Origin: Methylobacterium sp. B4
GTDB lineage: Bacteria; Pseudomonadota; Alphaproteobacteria; Rhizobiales; Beijerinckiaceae
Assembly: GCF_003201865.1 (NCBI RefSeq)
Contig: NZ_QJJJ01000001.1
Location: forward strand, 682,001-746,000
Direction: 5' to 3'
Length of the DNA: 64,000 bases
Part shown: positions 28,248 through 35,569 of the stretch, piece by piece
Position numbering within the stretch: position 1 is the stretch's first letter
How the letters are laid out: every line of letters begins with the position of its first letter
Program-made: the position numbers and the translations under genes
Notes under the pieces: generated by a model
What the model was told of the DNA's origin: nothing
Seen by the model: only the letters and a program-made list of their open reading frames with translations
The model's database searches: none

Positions 28248-28577
28248 ATGAATCCCATGATTGACAAAGAAATACTCACCGGAACGCAGCGTCTTCTCGA
28301 CTGTTATTTATCTCCGCTCGAATTCGGACCTTGGACGCTTGAGAACGTCTCCATCTCGGCGCACGACATCTCCGCCTATGGCGCACCGTCTGATGCCCGA
28401 GCAGTGCGGCTGCTGATCGAGGAGCCCGACCAAGGCTGGACCGTAGCGGCAGAGGCGATCTACCGTAGCCGTAAAGTCTGGCGGCTGCGTGTTTCGAGTT
28501 ACTACGACGACTGTGGCGGCCACGGCGGCACGGGGGGCGTCAAGCACGCGTATCTCAACTGGCTGCGTTCGCTGTGA
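28248..28577 (+). CDS. Hypothetical island protein
   Basis: 109 residues, soluble. It includes LEFGPWTLENVSISAHDIS, a beta-rich middle (VRLLIEEPDQGWTVAAEAIY) and a Gly/Tyr-rich segment YYDDCGGHGGTGGVKH near the C-terminus. No family recognised. ATGs at 28248 and 28257 both follow CGGAGTG. Its stop overlaps the start of the Rep-like gene (GTGA), so they are coupled and may work together. Confidence 0.6.
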   Translation: MNPMIDKEILTGTQRLLDCYLSPLEFGPWTLENVSISAHDISAYGAPSDARAVRLLIEEPDQGWTVAAEAIYRSRKVWRLRVSSYYDDCGGHGGTGGVKHAYLNWLRSL

Positions 28578-29926
28578 CCGCTCTCGAAAGCGATCTCGCG
28601 GAACTTCGGCAACGCGCCCTGGCGACCTTCCTCGTTCTCCGTCGAAGCCCGCGCTCCGTGCTGCGCTTCATCACCACGATCGTTTGGCCTGCTGTGGTCA
28701 CGCTCGGCGACTTGGAGGAAGTCGGACAGCATGCGTGCGCTGCTGCTGAGCGACATCATGCCGAGCGCCGCGAAGCACTGATGCGCGACGGCACGATCAG
28801 CCGCAACGCCCGAGGCGGCCAGACGAGATGGGCAGGCGTCCTCGAACTCGATCTCCTGCACCCGCAGGCCACCTGCTCGGAGATGAAGGCCGAACTGCTC
28901 GCGCAATGGGGCATCGACGTGGCGACACTCCGTCCGCATCAGCGCGTGTTGGTGCTGCACGAGCATGCCATCGCCGATTGCCGAGGGCATCGCTCACCTG
29001 AGGCTCTCGCTCGCGGCCTGCGCGAGATGTGGCCGGGTCCCCGGCGCGTTCACGTTGCCAAGCTCTGGGAAACCGGCACAGTCGCCCACAATCTGGAGAG
29101 GTTGGCCGGGTACGCGACGAAGCGCATCCACCGATACAGCACCGCCTGGGGCGGCAAGCGGACCTCCTATCACTGCGACTACGAGGCCGGATGGCGCAAC
29201 TTCATCGAAGGCATCTACGGCGCGCTATGCAACCACAGGCTGCTAACGTCGAACATTACTACACAAGCGGTAGCGGTTCTGGGTCAGGATGAAGCTCACA
29301 CCAGCGCCGACAGAATGTACCATCCGAGGGCCACTCCCGAAGGAGAAACCGCGAAAGCGGCAACTCCGCAGTTGAGTATATCGGACAACACTCCCGAACA
29401 ATTGAAGCACCTGACACAGACAAACCTATGCACGGAGACAGACACAACTATGCGGGCATACGAGATCATCAACGGCTACGTTGATCCCGAGACGATCAAG
29501 ACAGATGACTTCCTTCAAACGGCGCTTGCCCGAGAAAGTCCGGGCCTCACCCCGGCTGAGCGCGGCATCATGTACGGCATCGACACCGACGCCGAAACGC
29601 TTCGGATCGAGCAGCAACGCCTTGACCTTGCGAAGACCCTTGCAGAGATCGACAAGCTCCGGGCCACCGCCGATCGCGAGCGAGCCGCCGCCGCCGCCGC
29701 CGCCGCCGCCGAACGACCTACAGCTTCCAATGAAGCTCCACCAACTCAACCTCGCAGTTCGGGTGGGAACGGCGGATCGCCTGGATCACAAGCGCCTCGA
29801 CGCGTTGCAGAACACGGAAGGAGCCGCTCGACGACGTGTAAGGTCCGCTCGAACCAGAGCGCCGGTAGCGATATCGCGTTTGTGCCAGCACATGCATCAG
29901 TTGCCCCTCCAGCCCGGCGAGCTTGA
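28574..29926 (+). CDS. Possible HUH-type replication/nicking protein of the island
   Basis: 450 codons from a GTG. Residues ~85-185 have the order expected of rolling-circle initiators: strand WAGVLELDLLHP, then LHEHAIAD (H129-x-H131 as the metal-binding HUH pair), then LAGYATKRIHRYS (Tyr180-AT-Lys183 as YxxK). GGKRTSYHCDYEAGWRNFIE follows. Codon use worsens at ~220-290, then becomes protein-like again from an internal ATG at 29450 (MRAYEIINGYVDPET), with a coiled-coil stretch and nine alanines from a GCC repeat. The last ~55 codons overlap a well-supported gene on the other strand and may be read-through. The Rep assignment is motif-based inference. Confidence 0.5.
   Translation: MTALESDLAELRQRALATFLVLRRSPRSVLRFITTIVWPAVVTLGDLEEVGQHACAAAERHHAERREALMRDGTISRNARGGQTRWAGVLELDLLHPQATCSEMKAELLAQWGIDVATLRPHQRVLVLHEHAIADCRGHRSPEALARGLREMWPGPRRVHVAKLWETGTVAHNLERLAGYATKRIHRYSTAWGGKRTSYHCDYEAGWRNFIEGIYGALCNHRLLTSNITTQAVAVLGQDEAHTSADRMYHPRATPEGETAKAATPQLSISDNTPEQLKHLTQTNLCTETDTTMRAYEIINGYVDPETIKTDDFLQTALARESPGLTPAERGIMYGIDTDAETLRIEQQRLDLAKTLAEIDKLRATADRERAAAAAAAAAERPTASNEAPPTQPRSSGGNGGSPGSQAPRRVAEHGRSRSTTCKVRSNQSAGSDIAFVPAHASVAPPARRA
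29718..29897 (-). CDS. Small antisense gene, 59 residues
   Basis: Encoded opposite the tail of the Rep-like frame. The ATG at 29897 is preceded by GGAGGGG at ideal spacing. The protein is basic, with a Ser/Gly/Tyr-rich start (YRYRRSGSSGPYTSSSGSF) and a well-ordered end (RVLQRVEALVIQAIRR then CEVELVELHWKL) that looks like a helix plus strand. I do not recognise it. It is convergent with the Rep-like gene and upstream of nothing obvious. Confidence 0.5.
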   Translation of the reverse strand: MHVLAQTRYRYRRSGSSGPYTSSSGSFRVLQRVEALVIQAIRRSHPNCEVELVELHWKL

Positions 29927-29988
29927 CGCCGCCAGCGATCCCTGTCTCTATTTCTCAGGAATTGAGTACAGGTTTCAAGCGTATCCCT

Positions 29989-30729
29989 ATGATTTACCGC
30001 AAGAAAGAAGCCGCAGAGTTAACGCGCGCCGTCGCATATTTCAGGACCTCATCGGCCTCGAACGTAGGCTCGGACAAGGACAGTGAGCGCCGCCAGCGAG
30101 AGGCCGTCATCGGCTACGCGCGGCAGGCCGGTATTGAGATCGTCGCTGAGTTCTACGACGCTTCCGTTTCTGGAGCGGACCCTATCGATGCTCGACCCGG
30201 CTTCGCTGAAATGCTTAAGCGGATCGAGAGCAACGGTGTCCGCACGATCGTTGTTGAGACGGCGAACCGCTTCGCGCGCGACCTTATGGTTCAGGAGGTC
30301 GGCTACTCGAAGTTGCGTGAGCGCGGGATCAGCTTGATCGCGGCGGACAGCCCAAACGCCTTCCTTGAGGACACACCTACCGCCAATCTCGTAAGGCAGA
30401 TTTTGGGAGCGATCTCGGAGTTCGACAAGGCGATCACAGTCGCCAAGCTTCGGGGAGCCCGCGACCGACAACGGGCCACCGGCCGGAAGGTCGAGGGCAG
30501 GAAGGGCCTTGTCGAGCGCGAAGGCGGGCAGGCCCTGGCAGCGGAAGCGCGACGGCTGCATCGCGTATCGCCGAAAACCGGGAAGCGGCGTTCTCTACGC
30601 GAGATCGCGCTGATCCTCGCCGAACAGGGGCATGTCAGCAGCAGCGGTCTGCCCTTTGCTCCGAGCGTCGTTCAGCGTTTGCTGAGCACGCGTGCTTCGG
30701 CCACGCTCTCCAGCGTTCCGCCCCCCTGA
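29989..30729 (+). CDS. Serine recombinase (resolvase/invertase family)
   Basis: 246 residues. The N-terminal catalytic domain reads AVAYFRTSSASN, with Ser21 as the likely nucleophile, then RRQREAVIGYARQAG, DARPGFAEMLKRIESNG and VETANRFARDLMVQEVGY with the conserved R-x-x-R-D. The C-terminal part (SLREIALILAEQGHVSSSG) is a short DNA-binding helix-turn-helix. It is the length of resolvases and invertases rather than large transposon integrases. ATG 29989 has a poor SD; a TTG 66 bp upstream is an alternative. It could invert or resolve a segment of the island; no target sites were identified. Confidence 0.85.
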   Translation: MIYRKKEAAELTRAVAYFRTSSASNVGSDKDSERRQREAVIGYARQAGIEIVAEFYDASVSGADPIDARPGFAEMLKRIESNGVRTIVVETANRFARDLMVQEVGYSKLRERGISLIAADSPNAFLEDTPTANLVRQILGAISEFDKAITVAKLRGARDRQRATGRKVEGRKGLVEREGGQALAAEARRLHRVSPKTGKRRSLREIALILAEQGHVSSSGLPFAPSVVQRLLSTRASATLSSVPPP

Positions 30730-30832
30730 ACCGGGCGACGCTCAGCGGCGTTGAAGGGACCGCCCTAGAGGTTTAGCGTCGAAGTCCATTGCAGCATGAG
30801 AGCAGGCTGGTAGCTCATCGGGAGCACCTCCT

Positions 30833-33706
30833 TCATGGCAAACTCGGCGTCCTGTGCGCATTGAGAGAGACCAGACGGGTAAGCGCATCGTCTATCGCTA
30901 TGTCTTCCGGCCACCCGTACGCAGCGGCTACGGCGCGATCGAGTTCAGCGTGGGCGTCGTCCAACCAACGGGGACGTTCGTTGTAGAGGTTGGTCAGGGT
31001 GCGCTTCTTCAAGATGGTCGCGGCGTTCAGATCGGAAGGGATCACCCGATCAGGAAACCCCGGCCGGACTTCCGGTTCTGCACGCGTATGGTCCGGCGGG
31101 TTGAGCCAAGCGGACCGTAAGACATTCAGCTTCTGCGCCGCCGCACTGATCCGTCGCGCGTTCGGCTCGGCCGCGTAGTCTTTGGCTGCCACGCTCGGCG
31201 TCAGGTTCGCCGGGAACGGGAACGTCTCGAATGTCGAGGTCGGCGTGTAGCGCGGATCGTTACCGACGCCGAGCCAAGAGCACAGCCGGAGTGACCATGC
31301 CTCGTGGAAGCGCGAATGCAGTATGCCGAACGAAGTCTCGTCGTCGCGGGCGATGGCGATGAGTTGATGGTCAGGGCAGACAGACCCGTCTACGAAGGCG
31401 AACAGGCGGTAGCGCGATACGGTAGGAGTGACGACGTAGCGTGGCATCTTCGAGAGCGACGCGACCATGGCAGGTCGAGCCTCCACGTGCTTCCACCAGT
31501 TTCGTGCATATACCTCGCGGCGGTTCTTGACGCGCTCGGGCTTTACGAGCGCCAAGACGTGCGCGAACGGCTTCTCGTAAAAGGCTGCCTCGTTGTCGCT
31601 GCCCATCGCGTTGAAGTCGATAATCCACATGTCCCTCGGACGGCGGGCAACGTCGAGACCATTGATCCAGGGCCGCAATACGTCGGAGTTTGGCCGCCCG
31701 TTGACGTTCAGTGGCGCGGTGAGCCACGCCCTGGCGATATCACCCGGTACGTCGAAAGCCCCGCCCTTCGTGTTTCCCATGAAGGCGACGCCTCGATTTT
31801 CAGCGAGCCTCCTCACACCGGTTAGGTCCGCGCCAACACCGGTCAAGTCTGGATTGATGCGCTCGACCGGCCGACCGTTTAACTCCACCGCCTCGCCTGT
31901 CCGGGTCTCGCCGAAGCAGACGAGCGAAACCCGTACCGCAGCGCCATCAACAATCCACGGCTCGTCCGACCATGCCGAGAAGATCGGGACATCGGAAGCG
32001 ATCCGCTCCAGCACACGTCTGTTCGCGCCGCCACGAATTGAATTGGTCGTGACGAGCCCGGCACGGTGCGCTTCGCCCCGCCCGATCTGCGCGCGTGCCT
32101 TTTCGAACCAATAGGCCACGAGATCAGCTTCGGCGGGCACGCGTCCCCGGTATGTGTGGAACAGCGTCTCGACTGTTGCGTCGCCGAGGTTACGCCGCAG
32201 CATCTTACCGCCGAGAAAGGGCGGGTTGCCAACGATGAACTCGGCGCGCGGCCAAGCCGTTTCCGCTGGTCGGACTGCTGCCTCGCCAGCCATATCGGCC
32301 GAGGCGTCAATCAGCGCGTCTCGGCACTCAATTCCATCTAGGCGGCGCAGGATCGGCTCCGGGCGACTATAGATGCCATTACGGACCGCCCATTGGATGT
32401 CGCCGATCCACACCGTTGTGCGCGCCAACTCCGCTGCCAGCGGGTTGATCTCCAACCCGCGCAGGATTTCTGGTCCAACCATCGGCATGCGCGGCGGCAA
32501 GCCGAGCACCTCGCACTGTTGGTTCGCCGCGTGCTCAAGGTCTTTGACCGCATGCAGCGCGAGATAGAGGAAGTTGCCCGACCCGCAGGCAGGATCGAGG
32601 ATTTTCAGCGTCCGCAGCCGCTCCAAAAAGACCGAGCGGCACTCCTCCGCTCGTTGCCACTCCTTCGCTTTCGGCCCCTTCGTCCTGGCCTTGTCGGTCA
32701 ACCGCTCGATCTCGGCCCTCACCATCTCCCATTCGGCGCGCAACGGACGCACGACGACGGGCTCAACGACCCGCATGATCTTTTCAGCGTCGGTGTAGTG
32801 CGCACCGATCTGCGCACGCTTGTCAGGATCGAGGAACCGCTCGAATAGGGTGCCGAAGATGGACGGGTCGATGTGCGCCCAATTTTGCCGTCCAGCTTCG
32901 ATCAGCAGCTTAACGTCATCTTCCTCCAGCGGCAGCGCGGGCTGTTCATCGAATAGGCCGCCGTTGATGTGCGGCAGGCGCTCCACTCCGAAACGACCGC
33001 CCTTCTGCAAGACAGTGAAGAGGCTGTCGAACAAATCCTTCGTTTCGTGCGGACGCCCAGCAACCTCTTCAAGCACACGGCGGAAGTAGCCGGACGGCAG
33101 CAAACGCACGTCCTCGGCGAAGAACAGGAAGGCGAGACGGTTGACGAAGTGGGCCACCGCCTCGGGCGGATGACCGCGCTCGCGAAGGCGCAGTGTGATG
33201 GTGGAGAAGCGGTCGGCAGCCTTCTTTGTCAGGTCTGCCCGCGAGCCGCCCTTCCGCAGCTTGGTCGGCTCGTGGAAGGCTGCGCGCAGAATGTCGAGCT
33301 TCGACGGTTCACGCAGATCGTCAAGGCTGATGTCGTAGGAGACGGGTACGGTGTTGGTCCAAGCCGTGACGACGCGGAACTGATCGGTGTCACAGGCGAT
33401 GTGCAGCGGCGGGCTCTCCAACGCGAGCGCGTATCGGGCGAGTTGGTCGAGCGCATCCCCGAGGTTGCGTCTACGCTTTTTGTACTCCCACGCAAAATGC
33501 TCACGCTTCCACACGTCGGCGAAACCGAGACCACCACCGGACTTCTGGAGGCCCTTCTCGAAGGTGAAACGCTCGCCGCGGGGATCGGCTTCTACCGGCG
33601 TCGGATGATCGAGCAGGCGACAGAGATCGTTGAAGTGCGACTGTGCGGCGGCCCGCTCGGACAACGCCACGGGCTTCCAACGCTCGATGAATTGCTGCGG
33701 TGTCAC
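30833..33706 (-). CDS. MmeI-like type IIL restriction-modification enzyme
   Basis: 957 residues combining endonuclease and methyltransferase in one chain. The N-terminal nuclease core is GFADVWKREHFAWEYKK (Asp64, Glu74, Lys76; D-x9-ExK). A helical linker follows, then a gamma-class N6-adenine methyltransferase with SAM motif LDPACGSGNFLYLAL (~368-382) and catalytic NPPF in VGNPPFLGG (~491), then a target-recognition region and C-terminal helices. Such enzymes methylate one strand of their site and cut ~20 bp away. The GTG at 33706 has GGGGGA upstream and yields the family N-terminus TPQQFIERW. It stands alone at the right end of the island, as defence cargo. Confidence 0.87.
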   Translation of the reverse strand: MTPQQFIERWKPVALSERAAAQSHFNDLCRLLDHPTPVEADPRGERFTFEKGLQKSGGGLGFADVWKREHFAWEYKKRRRNLGDALDQLARYALALESPPLHIACDTDQFRVVTAWTNTVPVSYDISLDDLREPSKLDILRAAFHEPTKLRKGGSRADLTKKAADRFSTITLRLRERGHPPEAVAHFVNRLAFLFFAEDVRLLPSGYFRRVLEEVAGRPHETKDLFDSLFTVLQKGGRFGVERLPHINGGLFDEQPALPLEEDDVKLLIEAGRQNWAHIDPSIFGTLFERFLDPDKRAQIGAHYTDAEKIMRVVEPVVVRPLRAEWEMVRAEIERLTDKARTKGPKAKEWQRAEECRSVFLERLRTLKILDPACGSGNFLYLALHAVKDLEHAANQQCEVLGLPPRMPMVGPEILRGLEINPLAAELARTTVWIGDIQWAVRNGIYSRPEPILRRLDGIECRDALIDASADMAGEAAVRPAETAWPRAEFIVGNPPFLGGKMLRRNLGDATVETLFHTYRGRVPAEADLVAYWFEKARAQIGRGEAHRAGLVTTNSIRGGANRRVLERIASDVPIFSAWSDEPWIVDGAAVRVSLVCFGETRTGEAVELNGRPVERINPDLTGVGADLTGVRRLAENRGVAFMGNTKGGAFDVPGDIARAWLTAPLNVNGRPNSDVLRPWINGLDVARRPRDMWIIDFNAMGSDNEAAFYEKPFAHVLALVKPERVKNRREVYARNWWKHVEARPAMVASLSKMPRYVVTPTVSRYRLFAFVDGSVCPDHQLIAIARDDETSFGILHSRFHEAWSLRLCSWLGVGNDPRYTPTSTFETFPFPANLTPSVAAKDYAAEPNARRISAAAQKLNVLRSAWLNPPDHTRAEPEVRPGFPDRVIPSDLNAATILKKRTLTNLYNERPRWLDDAHAELDRAVAAAYGWPEDIAIDDALTRLVSLNAHRTPSLP

Positions 33707-33981
33707 GAACGAGCATCCCCCAAGCCCGACCGCACGACCGGCCGCTTGTTGCGGATGAGTTACAACCCAACTTGACAAACGTAAGGTAAAAATCGGGCGC
33801 TGAAGTGAGCAGCGTGCCCTGTCGGAAACGGCGTACACCTTGACCCCGGCGCACCAATTCGCGTTACATGTCCGGCGGCTGGATTTCCCGTGGGGAGTCG
33901 GCGTGATACGCAGCGAGCTTCAGCGGGAGGTTTCCGTCCCCACGTTTTTCGCAAACGATTGATAACGCTAGAGTTTCGATC

Positions 33982-34000
33982 CCGTCCCTGGGCACCATCG
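33982..34000 (+). repeat. Right attachment site (attR) of the island
   Basis: Exact 19-bp copy of the tRNA-Phe 3' end. The preceding bases (TTTCGATC) still resemble the tRNA T-arm (GTTCGACT), showing this is the displaced end of the original or incoming tRNA fragment. Confidence 0.9.
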
Positions 34001-34210
34001 GATTTCTGAAGCCGCACCAACGGCTCGATCCCCCCAGTCAGATACGCGCAGTCGACAGCCGGCTGCGCTGTTTCAGCAGCCAATCGTTGCGCTCGGCCTG
34101 CGAGACTACTCTTCCGACTGGAGGATGAACGGGTAGACCGATCTTTACGGATCGAACGCGCGCCGGACATCGGTAGCGCTCACCGTCCCGCAGTTCGGCG
34201 TAAGAAGCGC

Positions 34211-34303
34211 CTACCACTCGAAGAACGAGTCGAGTCGCGGCATCAGGCAGATCAACGTTCCTGCCGCGCCGAACACGCCCGCCATCATCACCATCGCCGC
34301 CAC
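34211..34303 (-). CDS. Mini membrane protein (30 aa), first of a pair
   Basis: GTG start with an excellent GGAGGTGG seven bases upstream. It encodes a single hydrophobic helix (AAMVMMAGVFGAAGTLICLM) and the tail PRLDSFFEW. The ending D-x-F-F-x-W is echoed by the next small gene (DRFLKW), which suggests a family. Function unknown; such peptides often modulate larger membrane complexes. Confidence 0.55.
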   Translation of the reverse strand: MAAMVMMAGVFGAAGTLICLMPRLDSFFEW

Positions 34304-34438
34304 GGACCCACCTCCGACCCACTCTGTCGAGTCACAACTCGAAAGTGACCCTCTCAGTTCAGGTGAATCCGCAGGCGCGTGGCATCGAATCGGCCCGGAG
34401 GATGGGCACGTGATCGCGATGGAGCAGTCGGACTTACC

Positions 34439-34552
34439 TCACCACTTCAAAAAGCGGTCAGCGCTCGGCCTTGCGGCGAGGGTGAGAACGATGGCGCCGA
34501 CGGCGCCGGCGAACATGATGGCGGTTGCGAGTAACACGGCGGTAATCTCCAC
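34439..34552 (-). CDS. Mini membrane protein (37 aa), second of a pair
   Basis: GTG start; one membrane helix (AVLLATAIMFAGAVGAIVLT), then LAARPSADRFLKW. Length, topology and the aromatic C-terminus match the 34211-34303 protein 135 bp downstream on the same strand. The SD is weak. No family name is known to me. Confidence 0.5.
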   Translation of the reverse strand: MEITAVLLATAIMFAGAVGAIVLTLAARPSADRFLKW

Positions 34553-34670
34553 GACGCAGTCCGGCGATGTCCTGAAGACCAACGAGCCGAAAAGGTGGCG
34601 TGTGCCGTGCGGCAGATTGGCGTGCCGGAGGCACCGCCCTACGCGTGGACGATCTGGCGCACCGACTGCC

Positions 34671-35192
34671 TCAGCTGTCCCGGCCGATGCCGAGACCTCT
34701 CAGGAGGTCGCCGATCGGATCAATCCCGGCGGCCCGCTGCGGCTGGGGCGCCGCAGGCTGGTTCTGCGCCGGGACCTCGACCGTCGGAGCCCGCGCCGTC
34801 ACGTCGGGACGGCTCCGGCTCGCGACCTTGGCGGCCCGATGGCGCCGGACGGCCTGAACCCGCTGGGCCGGCTCGGACGACGCGAAGGCGCTGCTCGCCG
34901 TCAGAAGTGCGGCCGTCTCAGGCGGCAGAAGGGTGAAGGAGGCCGGCCTCGGCGATCCGAGGCCGTCGTCTTCTCCCTCAGGGGAGGCCGCCGTCGCGAT
35001 CACGGCCGGATCGACCCGGCGCGGCGGATCGGACCAGCCCTTACTGTCGGTCCCCTCGACGCCACTTGCGATGACCAGATTCGTCTTCGGCTGCGAGCCG
35101 GCCGAATCCTGCCGTTGCAAGAGCGGAGAGGTCGCGACGAGACCTAAAACCATGACGGCGGTGGTCGCGAAGACGGATCTGTAGTGTTCCAT
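34671..35192 (-). CDS. Hypothetical membrane-anchored or exported protein
   Basis: 173 residues. An N-terminal hydrophobic segment (SVFATTAVMVLGLVATSPLL) serves as signal or anchor; the rest is polar, Ala/Pro/Arg-rich and probably disordered, with RRHRAAKVASRSRPDV as a basic patch and GIDPIGDLLRGLGIGRDS as a short C-terminal helix. ATG 35192 was chosen because longer frames add Arg-rich non-protein-like sequence. Function unknown. Confidence 0.6.
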   Translation of the reverse strand: MEHYRSVFATTAVMVLGLVATSPLLQRQDSAGSQPKTNLVIASGVEGTDSKGWSDPPRRVDPAVIATAASPEGEDDGLGSPRPASFTLLPPETAALLTASSAFASSEPAQRVQAVRRHRAAKVASRSRPDVTARAPTVEVPAQNQPAAPQPQRAAGIDPIGDLLRGLGIGRDS

Positions 35193-35569
35193 ACTCGCAG
35201 AACGTACCGCCAAGGTTCCGGTTCCGCGGCTCCGAGCGGGCGAATACCTGCCGCAAACGCGCTCGGCCGCCACCGCCGCCGAGCCTCCGCGCGGTCGGGC
35301 ATGGAGGGATGCGGAGACCATCCCGGCTCGAACGAAGCGCACTCGCAACGATCCGACCTACGGCCCCACGCCGGACACGTCGTGAGGCGGCGACGCCCCG
35401 TGCCCCTGCCGCCCGCGCTTGACGCCCCCTCGTGGCAGCGTGCTAGAGACCCAATCCGGCAGGGCGGATCGGCCGACCGCTCTCTTTTGCCGTCAACCAC
35501 TTAGCGGCATCACGGCGTCATCCGCCGCCCATCGGTCCGGCCCTTATCTCCCTTGCGCCCGGTGACCGT
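35193..35569. other. Divergent intergenic region
   Basis: 377 bp between the hypothetical gene at 34671-35192 and the ABC transporter gene, reading apart. It should hold both promoters; no coding segment, repeat or structured RNA stands out. Confidence 0.5.

Larger units (their letters stand above)
25993..34000. mobile_element. 8-kb integrated genomic island at tRNA-Phe
   Basis: Bounded by a 19-bp exact direct repeat of the tRNA-Phe 3' end. In order from the tRNA it holds an excisionase-like gene, a tyrosine integrase with an internal amber codon, four genes of unknown or tentative function including a possible HUH Rep, a serine recombinase, and a convergent MmeI-like restriction-modification gene. 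Layout (tRNA - excisionase/integrase - replication - defence cargo) is that of a small integrative or satellite element. No capsid, tail, lysis or conjugation genes are visible, so movement would depend on a helper. The integrase lesion suggests it may be fixed. Confidence 0.88.

Noticed and set aside
30833..33706. DISARM or BREX methyltransferase (drmMI or pglX)
   Set aside because: No helicase, PglZ, Lon-like or other system partners are nearby, and the N-terminal D-x9-ExK nuclease motif fits a stand-alone type IIL enzyme.
34410..35147. A 245-codon forward ORF
   Set aside because: Antisense to two reverse-strand genes with membrane or signal segments; Arg/Gly-rich composition.
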